Shown: positions 38,396-50,110 of the stretch, piece after piece | Layout of the letters: each line of letters begins with the position of its first letter | Numbering within the stretch: the stretch's first letter is position 1 | Origin: Mactra quadrangularis | Taxonomy: Eukaryota > Mollusca > Bivalvia > Venerida > Mactridae | Direction of reading: 5' to 3' | DNA: 64,000 nt | NCBI GenBank assembly: GCA_025267735.1 | Contig: CM046307.1 | Location: forward strand, 47,659,395 to 47,723,394 | Program-made: the position numbers and the translations under genes | The notes under the pieces: generated by a model | Databases searched by the model: none | What the model saw: only the letters and a program-made list of their open reading frames with translations | What the model was told of the DNA's origin: nothing

Positions 38396-38529
38396 TTCAC
38401 AAACAGTTGCTACATGCGGTTGTAAAACTACACAAAACCTACACTAACCCATGGATATAAACCAGCTTGACCTGACATCATCCATACATTAACACTAAAA
38501 TAGCCCCAACTTAGACAACCGAATCTTCC

Positions 38530-39805
38530 AGATATCACTCGACACTCGTCTAGCACAGTGACTTGAAGATTGGGGGAATGCAAAGATGCATCCCATCTTC
38601 AAGAAAGGCGATAAACACCAAGCAAGCAATTACCGACCAGTTTCTCTGACATCTGTGACCTGCAAGATCCTTAAGCATATTGTACATAGTAGTATTATGA
38701 CACACTTTCAAGCCAACAGCATTCTCTGTGATAACCAGCACGGTTTTAGGAAGCAACGATCATGCGAGACCCAGCTCATCTCAACACACCATGGTATAAC
38801 CAACAAGCTCCGCTCTGGAAAACACCAGGTGGACATCATCCGGTTGGATTTTTCCAAAGCATTCGACAAGGTCCTACATGAGAGACTACTACTCAAGCTG
38901 GATTACTATGGGGTGAGAAACAACATTCTCCATTGGACTTGATCGTTGGTAAGCTACATGAAACATCAGGTTCGATTAGATGAAAGGGCCTCATCACAAG
39001 CAGACGTCATATCCGATGTCCCCAAGATGCAGTACTTAGGCCACGTTTGTTCCTTGCATTCATTAATTGCATGCCCGAAGTACAGGCCTACATAGGAAAA
39101 ACGCCTGTTTTGCAGATGATGTTTTTTTATACAGAGAAATCAAGTCAGACGCTGACCTTGCTGAATTACAGAGAGACATGGATGCTCTAGAAGAGTGGGA
39201 GACAAAATGGCAGATGTACATTCCCCCTGCAAAGTGCCAGGTAATCCATTTTTGTACAAACAAGAGGTTCCAAAGACAACATACATGTATACAGACTACA
39301 TAGGCACGTGCTTGAAGCTGTTGACAGTAACAAGTACCTGGGAGTCACTTTGAGTGAAGATCTCTCATAGAAAAAAAGTTGGCAATACTTCTGTCAAAGC
39401 CTCGAAGACACTGGGAATTCTCAGGAATCACCTGCACAGCTGCACCAAGACTGTTCGAGGACGGATATATAGTTCTCTTGTCAAGCCCGCTTTTAACGAT
39501 ACATCGGCTGCTTGGGACCCTTATCTAGTGAACGACTCTAATCGTCTAGAACAAGAACAGAGAAGAGGAGCAAGGTTAGTCTGCAACAACCACTGGGACA
39601 GAACTACAGACTGTGTGTCATGTATGCTCAAGGATCTTGCATGGCGACCACTAGTAGACATAGATCCCAGACCCATCCTTCAACCCGGCGACACCAGAAC
39701 CATAGGATGGTCAAGGTTACAGCAGGCCGCAGCAGCATCTACTTTCCATAACAGTTCTTTTTACTCACGCACCATTCATGAGTGGAATCAGATACCAGTT
39801 TAAGA
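38530..39805 (+). mobile_element. Degenerate Jockey/CR1-like reverse transcriptase
   Basis: RT motifs in order but across shifted frames: NYRPVSLTSVTCKILKHIV and HGFRKQRSCETQL and LDFSKAFDKV (frame of 38586-38942), a stop then a shifted segment with FADDVFLYRE (39067-39303), then the post-RT segment (SLVKPAFNDTSAAWDPY; HEWNQIPV) in 39354-39803. The first polymerase Asp and the ADD motif are visible, but frameshifts and stops separate them. The 5' part (endonuclease) is missing. Dead copy. Confidence 0.85.
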
Positions 39806-39929
39806 CTACTGTAGCCCAGCTTAGAGCATCGCCCTCTAGACAGCCTAGTCAGTCACAGTCCTGTTTATATTTTAACCCGTGTACAATCTCCATGTTGGGT
39901 CTTTCATACATTTTAAAATTGGTAACCTG

Positions 39930-40095
39930 ATGACTGTCTCATCACCCTAGTTAGGTCAACATTGCAGTCTATGAAGACTTCTGACCTTACATGGAAGAAT
40001 ATGAAGAAGCTCTGGTGTGTCTCGAACAAATATCGAATATTTAAGTCATCGGGTCTAATGTTTGCACCACTGACAATTGAATAAAATTTACTCAT
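39930..40095. repeat. End fragment of the TTAAATTTTATTCAAC MITE family
   Basis: Ends in ttgaataaaatttactcat after 'gaatatttaagtcatcggg', matching the right part of the elements at 31313 and 47301. The left terminus is not recognisable. Confidence 0.45.
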
Positions 40096-40563
40096 ACTTA
40101 AATTGGAACAATATAATCATAATTATAATCAGTTTTAACCACAGCAGTGCAATGACTTATCCTTAACAAACTATAGGTATATATTGTCATTATAGTTCAC
40201 TGAGCTGATTGACATGGGGAAAAGTTAAAAACCTTTGATGGGATTACATACTTAACTTCGATCCATATCAATGTCTTTGTGCAAGTATTTTAATCTTAAA
40301 GATATATAACAGTCTTTGACTTTTATATTCTTTATTTGATTAAGGGAAATTTGCGACGGGGTTTATTGTAAAATTCGTGAAAACATGTTATTTACATTTG
40401 TTGAACAAGCTTTTTAAAACCTGGATGTTTGTTTTATGACAATGCAAGTTTTAGTACATAAGCCATGATACGGTTAAAGAAAGGGAAAACATTAATTTGA
40501 TACCTACTTGCCAATGGATGCACACCTCATACATGTAGTTTTCGCGCGTTCGCAAAAGACCAG

Positions 40564-40835
40564 CCCAGTTGACTCAGTCGGTAGCACGTCTATTGACTAC
40601 AAATCCAGGGGTCGTAGGTTCGATTATCGGGCATGACCTACATACCTTCGGGGAGTTTGGTCACAAACTACAGCCATTCTTCCTCCTGAATTTGTATCAA
40701 ATAGTGCAGTGATAAGTCACTAGTGTGGACAAGTTCTTAGTCCTTGGTTCAACGTTTGGCCCGAATTCAGAAATCCAGGCTTACCCAGGAAGCATGAATA
40801 GAAAGACCAAACGCCGCTATCGATAGAGAAGACCC
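40564..40835 (+). mobile_element. tRNA-Lys-like SINE, plus orientation
   Basis: Head with an A-box-like 'gactcagtcggtagcac' and a B-box-like 'ggttcgattatc', followed by the family body (ttcttcctcctgaatttg, gaccaaacgccgct). Same family as 27776, 29632 and 46630. Confidence 0.7.
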
Positions 40836-41609
40836 GATTATTATTAATCTAATATTATTACACTGGGACTTGGGTCAAATAGTTTGCGCGAATTGAGTGT
40901 GAAAGTCTAAAAGATTATCTATAGATAGAGCCACCAGGCACGTTTCTTGTTCTAAAGATTGGTGTCATAGGAATATAAATTCTCTGATCTTAATTAATCG
41001 AAATTAAAATATGGCCGGATAAAAATTGTTTTGTAAAGCCAAATTGTCCGATACAGGGATTATATATATTTTCGTGGGCATACCTTAAATTAAAATTGTA
41101 TTTACTTCGGGCGATTACAAAGTAATCTGCCGCAATTTAACGACCCCACAATCTAAGATTTTTTTCCATGGTTATCGAAAAAATAGGTAATTTGTTTAAA
41201 TTAAAATCATCTTGAACCATAAAGAATTTACAGCCTTGACAAACCAAAATCCATAAATGATAAATTATTTATAAATAAATTGTATTTGATTTTGTGTCGG
41301 ATTGACGTTTGTAATGTTTAACCTCTAAACTATCAAATACAATTATCAAGAACAAACTGTGCTTTATTTGTTATTAGTCGAATGTGTGTGATATATTCAT
41401 GCACTTTCTGTCGAACCGGAAGTTGCCAAACGCGCGCAAATTCCCACACTTGAATACGGAAGTTTAAAGTTAAGTGGAAAGATGATTTGTAAACATTTGC
41501 TTGAAATGCTAGAAAACCAAATTACTTTTACGTACACTGCACTGTGAATCCGTTTTTGTTATAACGAATTTTAAACAAGTGAAAACTTTTTAATCAAGTT
41601 TACAGTTTG

Positions 41610-41722
41610 TGATTCATGGATTCGATTCCTGAGCTTGAAATAGAGCAACACTGGGAGAGGGCACGTGCTTAGTACTAGGCTAAAAGCTCTGGTCAGAAGA
41701 ACGCCACACTGGCTGCCGCGAC
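41610..41722 (+). mobile_element. SINE fragment, tRNA-Lys-like family
   Basis: 'gattcgattcctgagctt' (B-box side) and 'ctggctgccgcgac' resemble the copy at 43125. Internally deleted. Confidence 0.4.
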
Positions 41723-42920
41723 TTCACAGAAAAACAATTCCGAAATACGATGTAAAACATTCTCGTACCCCGAGGTTATCAAGATTCTCGATCTGATAGT
41801 ATTGAGAATCCTACTAGACTCTGGGTACGAGAATGGATGTAAAGCACCGTACATTACTAAAACATTCCTTAGTCCCAGCACTTAAAAAGTAAACTAATTA
41901 GTAGACAATTGATTCAAAAGAAAACTGAATTTACATTGCTCTTTGAATCTGTTTTTTCTATCGAATTTTAAAAAAATATGGAAACTATATTTGAACAATG
42001 ATACATGCTGTACTTCCAGTACTTTGATTTAAAAGTAAAAATGATTGATTAGCGTTTATTATCATTACAGCTAGCGAAAAAGTAATCTGTCTTCGATCTT
42101 CAAATAACTAGATCGATAGAAGTTGGAAAAAACAGACAAATAAATACTAAAAGTCACAGTTGGTAACCTTAACAAGAGTATACAGATTTCTTATCATTTG
42201 TGAAAACTCCTGCCAAGTTTTAGGTTGAGTTTTTGATGTGAGATAGTGAAAAAACTTTGGTTGTTTGAAAGCCATACTGTATCAATATTAAAACAAGTTT
42301 TAAACCATAGTTAAATATATTTTGTATACATTTACAGTGAGTTATTTATTTGTGTTTACAAACTAGTAAACTAATTGACGCGAGTAGGATACGAGAGTGA
42401 GAACTTAACAAGTTTTTGATAATAAGTCGAGGCTATGTGTCGGTGAGTTTAGATAAATTGTGTTAAATATCAAACTATCGTCCAGCAAACAAAAAGATCA
42501 AACGGATTATCTCAATGTTTATATACTAAGATTAGAAAGTTAAAAGTTTTAATCCGCTCTTCCTACTCGGAGAATATAGGCTAAACTCTATTGGTATGTA
42601 TTTGTTATACTATGGATTTCTTTTAAAAGTTTTTATTGCATTTTTATTATTTTTATAAACTGTATACCCACTGTTTTTATGTTTGTTATTTGATCCCTTT
42701 ACCTGGCTAGCATATGTAGGTTATTTGCTGAAGTAAGGTTTCTGTGTCAGCCGCTCTCAGTTCAGATCTAATTATTGTTACAGTTCGCCTATCAAATAGG
42801 GAATATTCAAATACCAGAACATGGTTAAGAAAAAAAACATGAGGCGGTATAAATATAAGGTAGCTTTAGTCTCGACGACCTAAGTCGTAACATAACTATT
42901 ATTTAAAAACATGATTCCAG

Positions 42921-43094
42921 AGCACTAATGGTAGTCCCGCGAATTCCAGCTTCATGAATTACAAGTCATTCTCATTCTCGGACAAACGTGTCAGTGATCT
43001 TGCAAACGGAACCGCCATGATGTCCATGTACGACAACCGTGTCAGTGATCTTGCAAACGGAACCGCCATGATGTCTATGTACAAGCTAACTTAA
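42921..43094 (+). CDS. Candidate terminal coding exon with a duplicated 17-residue unit (unrecognised gene)
   Basis: After an acceptor-like 'gattccag', a 57-codon frame runs to TAA at 43092-43094. It contains two tandem copies of a 51-nt unit (42981-43031 and 43032-43082) encoding D-K/N-RVSDLANGTAMMSMY, differing at only two bases (one K/N change, one silent), then KLT-stop. Base composition and codon choice (ACC, GCC, GTC, TAC) are clearly richer than the AT-rich surroundings, which supports real coding. A serine/asparagine-rich lead (STNGSPANSSFMNYKSFSFS) precedes the repeat. No upstream exon could be linked; the promoter-like block at 35.6 kb and the LINE-filled gap would fit a plus-strand gene, but that is speculation. 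I do not recognise the protein. A recently transposed or processed fragment is possible. Confidence 0.5.
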   Translation, partial: STNGSPANSSFMNYKSFSFSDKRVSDLANGTAMMSMYDNRVSDLANGTAMMSMYKLT

Positions 43095-43124
43095 TTACAT
43101 CACTGTCTTATTTTGCACATCATA

Positions 43125-43398
43125 ACATTTTGCTTACCGTTAATCCTCTAACTTCAGCCGGCAGTACCTTTATTATGAATCTATATGGATCATCGGTTCG
43201 ATTCCAAGATAGGTCCTACATATCATCGCAGAGTTTGATTATGAACGATCAAAATTTCTATGACCATTTTCCCGTCTTTTTCTCTGTGTCAAGTAGGACA
43301 GTTGACTGTCACTGACGAGGGTATGTGCTTAGAACTAGTATAAAAACTTTAGTCCAGAGATCTTGGCTTGACCAGGCTACATGGACGACTGACCGCCG
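43125..43398 (+). mobile_element. Worn tRNA-Lys-like SINE
   Basis: B-box-like 'cggttcgattccaagat', then 'cccgtctttttctctgtgtc', 'cagttgactgtcactgac' and 'gactgaccgccgcgatt', matching the body of the copy at 46630. The head is degraded. Confidence 0.55.
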
Positions 43399-43572
43399 CG
43401 ATTAATACCTGAAAATTGATGAAATGCTGTCTGATGCACCATACATTGTGATAGATCTATTTTAGCGTTCGTTAACTTTAACATTAGACCTGACCGAGGG
43501 GAAACAAATGTCAAAGATTTTTTGTTGACCAGTTGTCATATAAAGATAGCCGATTAAATAATTTCGTCCTTA

Positions 43573-43813
43573 GGCGCTTTTCACAAAAAATCTTACGATA
43601 AAAATCATCGTAAGTCTAAGGCAAGAAACGTTCATATTATGGTCACTTTTGGCCAATCAATTCCAAATATTAATGAATTATGTAGAATGTTATACACCTT
43701 TTAAATGTCATATCATAGTTATGTTTATTATCCTTAGTACTGACTTTGAACTGCAAAATTATGAATTTGACTTACGATAACTTTTTTTCGTAAAATATTT
43801 TGTGAAAAGGTGC
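43573..43813. mobile_element. MITE, GGYGCTTTTCAC family (copy 2)
   Basis: Starts GGCGCTTTTCACAAAAAATC and ends with the inverted form (gtgaaaaggtgc). Subterminal 'ttacgataaaaatcatcgtaag' is itself palindromic. It matches 5648-5885 over its length. No coding. Confidence 0.8.
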
Positions 43814-44262
43814 ACTGATCTCTAAATAGGGTTGATATTTGTTACACTTTTTATCCTGTGAATGTTGTAATTTAAACATTTACAATATTATTGTAAATAC
43901 AGGAAATATTGTAAATTAGAACATATTTGAACAAATGAAATTTTTAAAATGATTAAATTGTCGAATGTATATACGGCAACATAATTAATCATTGTATGTA
44001 CCTGTATTCTTATTATAAAGAAAGGCACATGGCACTCAATACTGTGCTCTCTAAAATTATTTGGAAAATCCTTCTTAATAATGAGCAGACGAAATTTTCT
44101 CATAACAAACCAAAAAGTCTTCTGAAAAAAATCCAAATCAGTGTTAATAAGTTGATCAAGATATGATGCAAACTATATGTTATATGAATAAGCTTCAAGT
44201 ATGGTAAAGTTAATAGTGCTGTGCATCATTATCAGATTTTTCTCAAAATTAATTAATTTATT

Positions 44263-46001
44263 ACTTACTTACTTACTGGCGTTCGCATTTACACAATTAC
44301 GCCAGTATTTACGATGAAGGATGTGGTCCGTCTCAGGTCCTCAACATCTCCATATAGCTTCTGTTGGAGGGTTGTTTCCTGAGGCCACGTCGCAGCTCGC
44401 TCCTGGTCGTATAGTTTACATCTTTGGAGGACATGTTCTGCAGTTTGATCTTCTTCTCCGCACGGGCACTTCGGGGATTGTACGAGTCGGTACTTTTGTA
44501 CATGTGTGCATTCAGTCTGTTATGTCCTGAGCGTAGTCTGACCATTATCACTTGCTCTGGCCGGTTCAAAGAATGATATGCATCAGGGTCTTGTCTTGGC
44601 TTTGTTAGTGCTTTGATGATGGTGACTTTCTCCTTATACGTGACCTGGACATCTGGTTGCTCTGATTGTGCTCCTAGTTTAGCCAAGTGGTCAGCTTCTT
44701 CATTGCCCGTTATTCCGCAGTGTGCTGGTATCTACTGTAAGGTAACGTTGCAAGTGGTGCTGAGGTCATTCATTGCTCTGGCTAGGTCTGGGGATTTGTT
44801 GTTTGTCAGGGCTTCCAGGACTGAACGTGCATCGGTAAGAAAGACCACTGCAGAGACAGCTTCTGTCGAGTCTATAATGATGGAGACTGCTTTCAGTAGT
44901 GCTTCCATCTCTGCTCTGTAATTGCTGCAGTGCTTTCCGGTGGCCATATGGTGTGTTTCTCGACGGCCTGATGGGTGTTTGATGAGAATACCAGCTCCTC
45001 CATCTTTGATTGCTCTTGTGGCTGACCCATCTGTGTAAACATGGGTCCACTTGTCATGAGGATAGTCTTCATTGATCATAGCGAGTGTAAGACTCTTTCT
45101 GATACTCTCACATTCTTGTTTACCACTATCAAGCTGTGGAATGTTGAGATTCACCTTTATGGCAGACAGGTCGTTTTTCAATGGGTCTGGTATGTCCGTG
45201 CTGCTCAAAGGCGCGGAAGGTATTGTCAGCTCTGGTGCAAACTTTCTGTCCAGTTTTTTGGCTTCATGGACAAAGCTGCTTCGCTTGAGCCTCTTCTTTG
45301 TATATCCTGCCAGTCTGCTTTTCATGGGGTTATCTGGGATACACTTGAACTTCTCTGCCTGAAGAAGAATCTTGGCCTGCCGTCTTTCCTGTAGAGGCTG
45401 TATGCCAGTGATCTTTTCCATGAAGGCAATAGGTGTAGATTTTGTGGCACCTGTTATGATACGCAGAGCTTGGTTTTGTACCTTGTCTAGGGTCTGCTGA
45501 TTTGTCTTGGCTGTTGTTGCCCAAGTAGACGAACAGTACTCCATGGTGGGTCTCACTGTGCCCTGATACATTGTCTTGAGTATCTGTTCATTAGCTCCCC
45601 ATGTTGTCCCAGCTAGCTTGCGCATGATTGCAAGTTTTCTTCGGGCCACACCTTCTACACGATTTATGTGGGGTCTCCACGTTTGTCTCTTGTCAAAGGT
45701 CACGCCAAGGTAAGTGGCTTCATCAACTTCAGCCAGAGGAGTACTTCCCATCATGATTTTCCAAGCTCTTTGCGTTGAAGACAGGGTGAATAGTGTTGTG
45801 CACGATTTATCTTTGTTGATCGTCACACACCAGTCCTCCGCCCATGCGTTAAGCTTGTCAATGGCTTGTTGCATCCTGTACTTAGCTGTGGTGGCATGCT
45901 CTTCTTTACACCATAGCACCAGGTCATCAGCATAGAGAGCAGCTTGGACACCAGATCATTAATGAAGATCAGAAAGAGTGTAGGAGACAAGACCCCACCC
46001 T
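44263..46001 (-). mobile_element. 5'-truncated non-LTR retrotransposon with RNase H domain (I-like group)
   Basis: On the minus strand: the last part of the RT (GVLSPTLFLIFINDLV, then YADDLVLW after a frameshift near 45940), the thumb/connector region, and a ribonuclease H domain with its acidic residues (HVYTDGSATR, NYRAEMEALL, LTDARSVLEAL) and PAHCGITGNEEADHLAKLG after one in-frame stop at about 44732-44734. A cysteine/histidine motif (CPCGEEDQTAEHVLQRC) follows in another frame. The 3' end is a (TAAG)n-type tail. A 10-bp TTAATTTATT at 44253-44262 and 46002-46011 looks like the target-site duplication, so the ends are well defined. Frameshifts and a stop make it inactive. Confidence 0.88.
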
Positions 46002-46010
46002 TTAATTTAT

Positions 46011-46290
46011 TTATACTGTGTTTAACACCGTGTCACACTTTTTAAGGTTATTTTACGGCGTCAAGCGCACCTAATCTAGCTTTCCTCGACCCTTCTCTAT
46101 AACCAGTACTCACCTACCCTTCCATAAGGCCGGAAACTTCTCCATATACCTTATCAATGGAGAAAAATTGACATTATTGCCAAATTTGCATGATAGAGTA
46201 TAACCTCTCCGGGTGGGATTCGAACCCCCACCGGGACACTAAGTTCGAAATCTAGACGCGCTGCCAATTTCGCTACCGACCCGGGTTCTC
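46011..46290 (-). mobile_element. tRNA-derived SINE ('tacccttcc' family), minus orientation
   Basis: On the minus strand the head reads 'gggtcggtagcgaaattggc' (A box) and 'gggggttcgaatcccaccc' (B box), followed by a body with 'gtatatggagaagtttccgg'. Most complete copy of its family. Confidence 0.8.
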
Positions 46291-46629
46291 AAAATTGAAT
46301 TGGTCCAAACTATTTTGGAAAACACTGTATATATGACAATATATTTTTATCAAGCGTACTATTTTGTAACGTCACATATTTTTGTTTAGTATGTAATAAG
46401 GTCAATGGTATATATTCGGTATTCATTCGCTTCAGTCCCGGGTGTGAAATTTTTTACCCTGACTGGTACAAATTTGACTATGGACAAATAAAAATTTCCA
46501 CTACATTTCTCTGTAAACTTGTACATATTAATAACTTTTAAATGTCATTGAATCTATTTTGGCGATAAAATATTTCATTTTAACCGACTATGTATACAGT
46601 GAATGGAGGCTAGCTGCAAAACTGTTCTA

Positions 46630-46914
46630 GGCACACAACGCACGACCGATTAGGCGGAAATAATATGCTCCTGCCAGGGGAAGTAGATTCGATTTCCGGG
46701 CTGGACAAACTTTCGTGTAGATTGGACATAAACTGATTTTGCGTCCATTCTCCCTCCTACCACTGATTCTAAATCATGCAGTTGTCAGTCATTGACGGAA
46801 GTTTACCATAAAGTAAATCCAGAGATTTGGTTTCCAGGAATGGTGAGTAGGTTGACTGACCGCCATGGTATAACTTATACAATGCGTTGCTACGGCGTTT
46901 AACCCAACCAAACA
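46630..46914 (+). mobile_element. tRNA-Lys-like SINE, plus orientation
   Basis: Degraded head with 'agattcgatttccgggctgg', then 'gcgtccattctccctcctac', 'gtgagtaggttgactgac' and 'acaatgcgttgctacggc', the same body as 29632-29938 in reverse. Confidence 0.75.
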
Positions 46915-47300
46915 ATATTAAATTGAACGTAGAATCAACTAAGCAGTACCGATGCAATAACAACCTCTTTATATCATTAATATTTATATATTCAAAGTAA
47001 ATATTTACAATGTGTGAAAACATCATAACATTGTACTTGTCTATGTTGATTCTCCATCATTTATTATCTAAACAAACTATAGGTGTACGTACCCATCATT
47101 ATACAGGTAGATCTTACTTGAGATAGTTATATAGTGGTCAGTAGACTAGCTGTACAGTGACCATAGTTGAAAACCTTGGTTACCAAAATATTTAAATCCT
47201 GGACATGATTTCCACCTGTTTTAACTTACTGTTGATTACTACATTGTATATGTATACGGAAGCATTTGTTAGACTTAGTATTGCTCTTACTATATATTAT

Positions 47301-47506
47301 ATTGTTAAATTTTATTCAACTGTCATTGTCGCAAACATTGACCCCGCTGATTTAAATACCCACTACGGTACTTCTGTGCCAACGAACAAAAACAAAATGG
47401 TTCATGTATTGCGTATCTATGTGCGGGGATTATCAAACAAAGATCGTGAATTTAAATCAACGAGGCTAATGCATGTGCCAGTAACTGTTGAATAAAATTT
47501 AACAAT
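47301..47506. mobile_element. MITE, ATTGTTAAATTTTATTCAAC family (copy 2)
   Basis: Perfect 20-nt inverted termini (start 47301, end 47506). An inner pair, 'gctgatttaaatac' and 'gaatttaaatcaac', makes most of the element foldable. Related to 31313-31534. Confidence 0.8.
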
Positions 47507-48029
47507 GTATATATCATTTACTTTTTAACATGCTGGTTCCTTTCAGTTTCGCTCATGTTGGTTTTGCACCTTGGTTCGCGGTTATATGGCTTGACCATAG
47601 ACATATTTTCTTTACAATTACCTCGGTGCTAAAATATGTTTCCATAGTATTGAATTGTCTTGAGTTTCTTCCAATTTCCTTATTGATAAAAAATTCATTG
47701 AGAACAAAGCACTTAACAAAGCTTTAAACCTCTTGATCAAGAAATAAGGCAAAATAATGAGAAATAAGGCCTCTAGATTTTAAATTTGGAAATAAATCTG
47801 AACCTTGTCTATCTTATATTTTTATATGTAAACCCAGGCAGCTACAATGTCCCTCACTGTGTTCCATACTGAGTAATGATAAAATCTGTTGGTATTTATT
47901 TGAAGGAAGATCTTTCTTATTATACATCACACCCAGCTGTGATGTTACAACTTATAGCAATGATTTAATGTATTTTAGTTATTTATTGCAAACATATTTT
48001 ATAATACATCTTTGTAGTTGAAGACAAGT

Positions 48030-48392
48030 TACAGAGCGCTCCAAATTTCTTGGGCAAATGCAATGTTTAGAAAAACTGATCCCGCACACCGCATTTAAGT
48101 AACTTTATTATACGTACATGTATTAAAGCTTACTCATGTAACATATAGTTCGTACAACAAAACAAAACACTCTAAAATGGACTGTTACATTTTTAATATT
48201 TACACAAACACGTTTTGTTATTTTGTACAAACTATACATGTACATTGTAGTTTGAATTTTGTTGATTAACTAATTATTGCTGACTTTGGAATTCGCTCAG
48301 ATGGTATTATGTTTCTGTTTTTCTTAAGTAAAAGTAAAGCGGTTTATCCTGAAAACAGAATGTTGATCAAGGATGTTAGGAAGGCACTGTAT
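48030..48392. mobile_element. Mariner-like MITE, TACAGTGCC family
   Basis: Termini TACAGAGCGCTCCAAATTTC and the inverted form of TACAGTGCCTTCCTAAC with TA at both ends. Shares 'taaagcttactcatgtaaca' with 8171-8478 and 'ggaattcgctcag' with 62130-62240. Confidence 0.7.
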
Positions 48393-48667
48393 ATCATAAT
48401 ACTCTATTATGCAGTGCAGTTGAAGACATGATTAAATGTCTGTTCAAACAGTGTGACGTCTAAATCATGATTTGTATGAAGTCATAAATTCTTGATTAGT
48501 ATAAATCCTTTAACTGATCCCTTGTCTTGAATCATTTATCATGTTGTATTTGAAGTCTTAAGCTTGTTGTTTGAATTCGTGTTTTACGTAACTTTTAAAG
48601 TAGACCAATTTAGTAACGGCAGTTAGATTTTTTTAACGTCGTATTCAACACATATTTAAGTCATATA

Positions 48668-48812
48668 TACGACAGCCAGCTCGCTCTTCCTACTATAGGT
48701 TTCCTGAACACTTTTCTATCACCAGTACTAACTCACCCTACCACGAGGCCAACAACTCATGTATGACTTGCCGCGACCGGACTCGAACCCGCGATCTGCG
48801 GATTCGAAGTCA
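48668..48812 (-). mobile_element. SINE fragment ('tacccttcc' family)
   Basis: Contains 'accagtactaactcaccc', 'ccacgaggccaacaact' and, at the head side, 'cggactcgaacccgcgatct' (B box on the minus strand). Confidence 0.65.
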
Positions 48813-49549
48813 GACAATCAGATCGTTCCCATGTGTGTGCAATATAGCAATCATTCCAAAGGTCAATACGTACTGCAAGATACAATACATGTACTGTATA
48901 AATGAATATGTAGTGCTAAAATGAACTGCAGAAGCAATAGCTGAGTGCAGATAGGCTCGTAAGATATTTTCATCGTCTAAATATATTTTTATTCAAAATA
49001 TATTTTAAAAAAAATTACGAAATAAAACTTCCATTAGAAACTGAGATATTATATTTGGGTCTTAAACCAAAGTCTGACAGTCACCACTTCGTGAAACTGT
49101 TCATAGAAAACGGGAATAATTGTACAGTTTTCAGAGTTATCGTTCTTCATTTTTCACAATCCATCCTGAGAATACATGGCAACGGAAGACAACTCTATCT
49201 AGATAAAGCTTGCACTGATAGAAAGTTAAGTTGATTACGATGTTTCAATTTCTTCAATTTTGTAAATGGGGTTAAGTTCACCAGTTTTCGTAAACAAATT
49301 GAATTAAAATACAGAAATTTACATTTCAAACTCATAAATATCTACAAACGGAACATTTAGGTAATTCAATAATCTTTTATCGCCGCGTGCCATCAACACA
49401 CGAACTAAGTATAATTTATCAGTTTGTTTTTGCTCTATATTTCTTTTTAACAGGTACGAAAATTTCACAAACCTAAAAACCCTATCATCAATGGGCTAAC
49501 CCTCCATAGTACAGCCGAATCATAAACGTTGTATACAAATGAACAAAGG

Positions 49550-49735
49550 AGCAGTTGCCCAATGGTACATGTAGACTTGTAGAGTGCGTGCTTAGGGATC
49601 GAGAGGTCCCGGGTTCGATTCCCACTAGAGGCACTACTAATTTCCTTGAGCAAGAAATTAACCTACAGTTGTTCCACTCCACCAGGTGTAAAACGGATAC
49701 TGTGAGGAATCGCCTGCATGAAGGTAATTTTCAAT
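49550..49735 (+). mobile_element. tRNA-derived SINE with 'ccttgagcaagaaa' core (plus)
   Basis: Head 'gtagagtgcgtgcttaggg' and B box 'gggttcgattcccac', then core 'ttccttgagcaagaaatt' and 'ctacagttgttccactcc'. Shares order and sequence with 14100-14290 and 49889-50110. Confidence 0.78.
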
Positions 49736-49888
49736 GATCAGGAGTTATCGTACATGTACAATATTGTAAAATCGGCTGAACATGTATATGGAAGCAGACT
49801 TAAAACCACACTTTTTAATGTATTGAATCCTGGATGGGAGTGGAATCTGATAAGTCTTATGTACTATTGTAAAGTGGGTAACATGGGA

Positions 49889-50110
49889 ACAGTTATCCTG
49901 TGATAGGACGCACAGTTCGGGATCGAGAGGTACCGGGTTTGAACCTCAACAAGTGCACTGCTAGTTTCCTTGAGCAAGAAAATATATTCACGATAGCTTC
50001 ATATCACCAACGTGTAAATAGGTACCTGCAAGGGTTGTTAAAAATAATTCCGTTTATCTAAATTTGTTGGCTGCAAGTGACCAGGGATTATAGTTGTAAA
50101 GTCAGTGAAC
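49889..50110 (+). mobile_element. Second SINE of the 'ccttgagcaagaaa' family
   Basis: 'tgataggacgcacagttcgg', 'accgggtttgaacctcaac' (B box) and 'gtttccttgagcaagaaa'. It lies in the same orientation about 340 nt after the previous copy. Confidence 0.72.

Larger units (their letters stand above)
36019..42920. other. Repeat-rich region between the DMAP1 promoter and the exon at 42921
   Basis: Holds a third copy of the promoter-block arm (36184-36246), two defective non-LTR elements, SINEs and a MITE end fragment. 40100-40500 and 40870-42900 are otherwise unassigned AT-rich DNA. A small GC-richer spot at about 41410-41450 (ETS-like ACCGGAAGT, then CGCGCGC) might be a promoter, but no exon chain can be tied to it. 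Confidence 0.5.
43095..44262. other. Unassigned sequence after the candidate exon
   Basis: Contains a worn SINE (43125-43398) and a MITE (43573-43813). 43820-44250 is AT-rich with no supported gene. Confidence 0.5.

Noticed and set aside
41410..41560. Promoter plus 22-codon frame after the ETS-like site
   Set aside because: The frame (ATG at about 41482) is too short and has no splice donor or homology; only the ETS-like motif is notable.
44613..45394. Plus-strand frames of up to 117 codons
   Set aside because: Antisense shadows of the minus-strand LINE ORF (RT/RNase H).
47205..47495. 96-codon plus-strand frame with a hydrophobic start resembling a signal peptide
   Set aside because: Its second half is the MITE at 47301-47506 and it runs through the inverted arm; composition is AT-driven.
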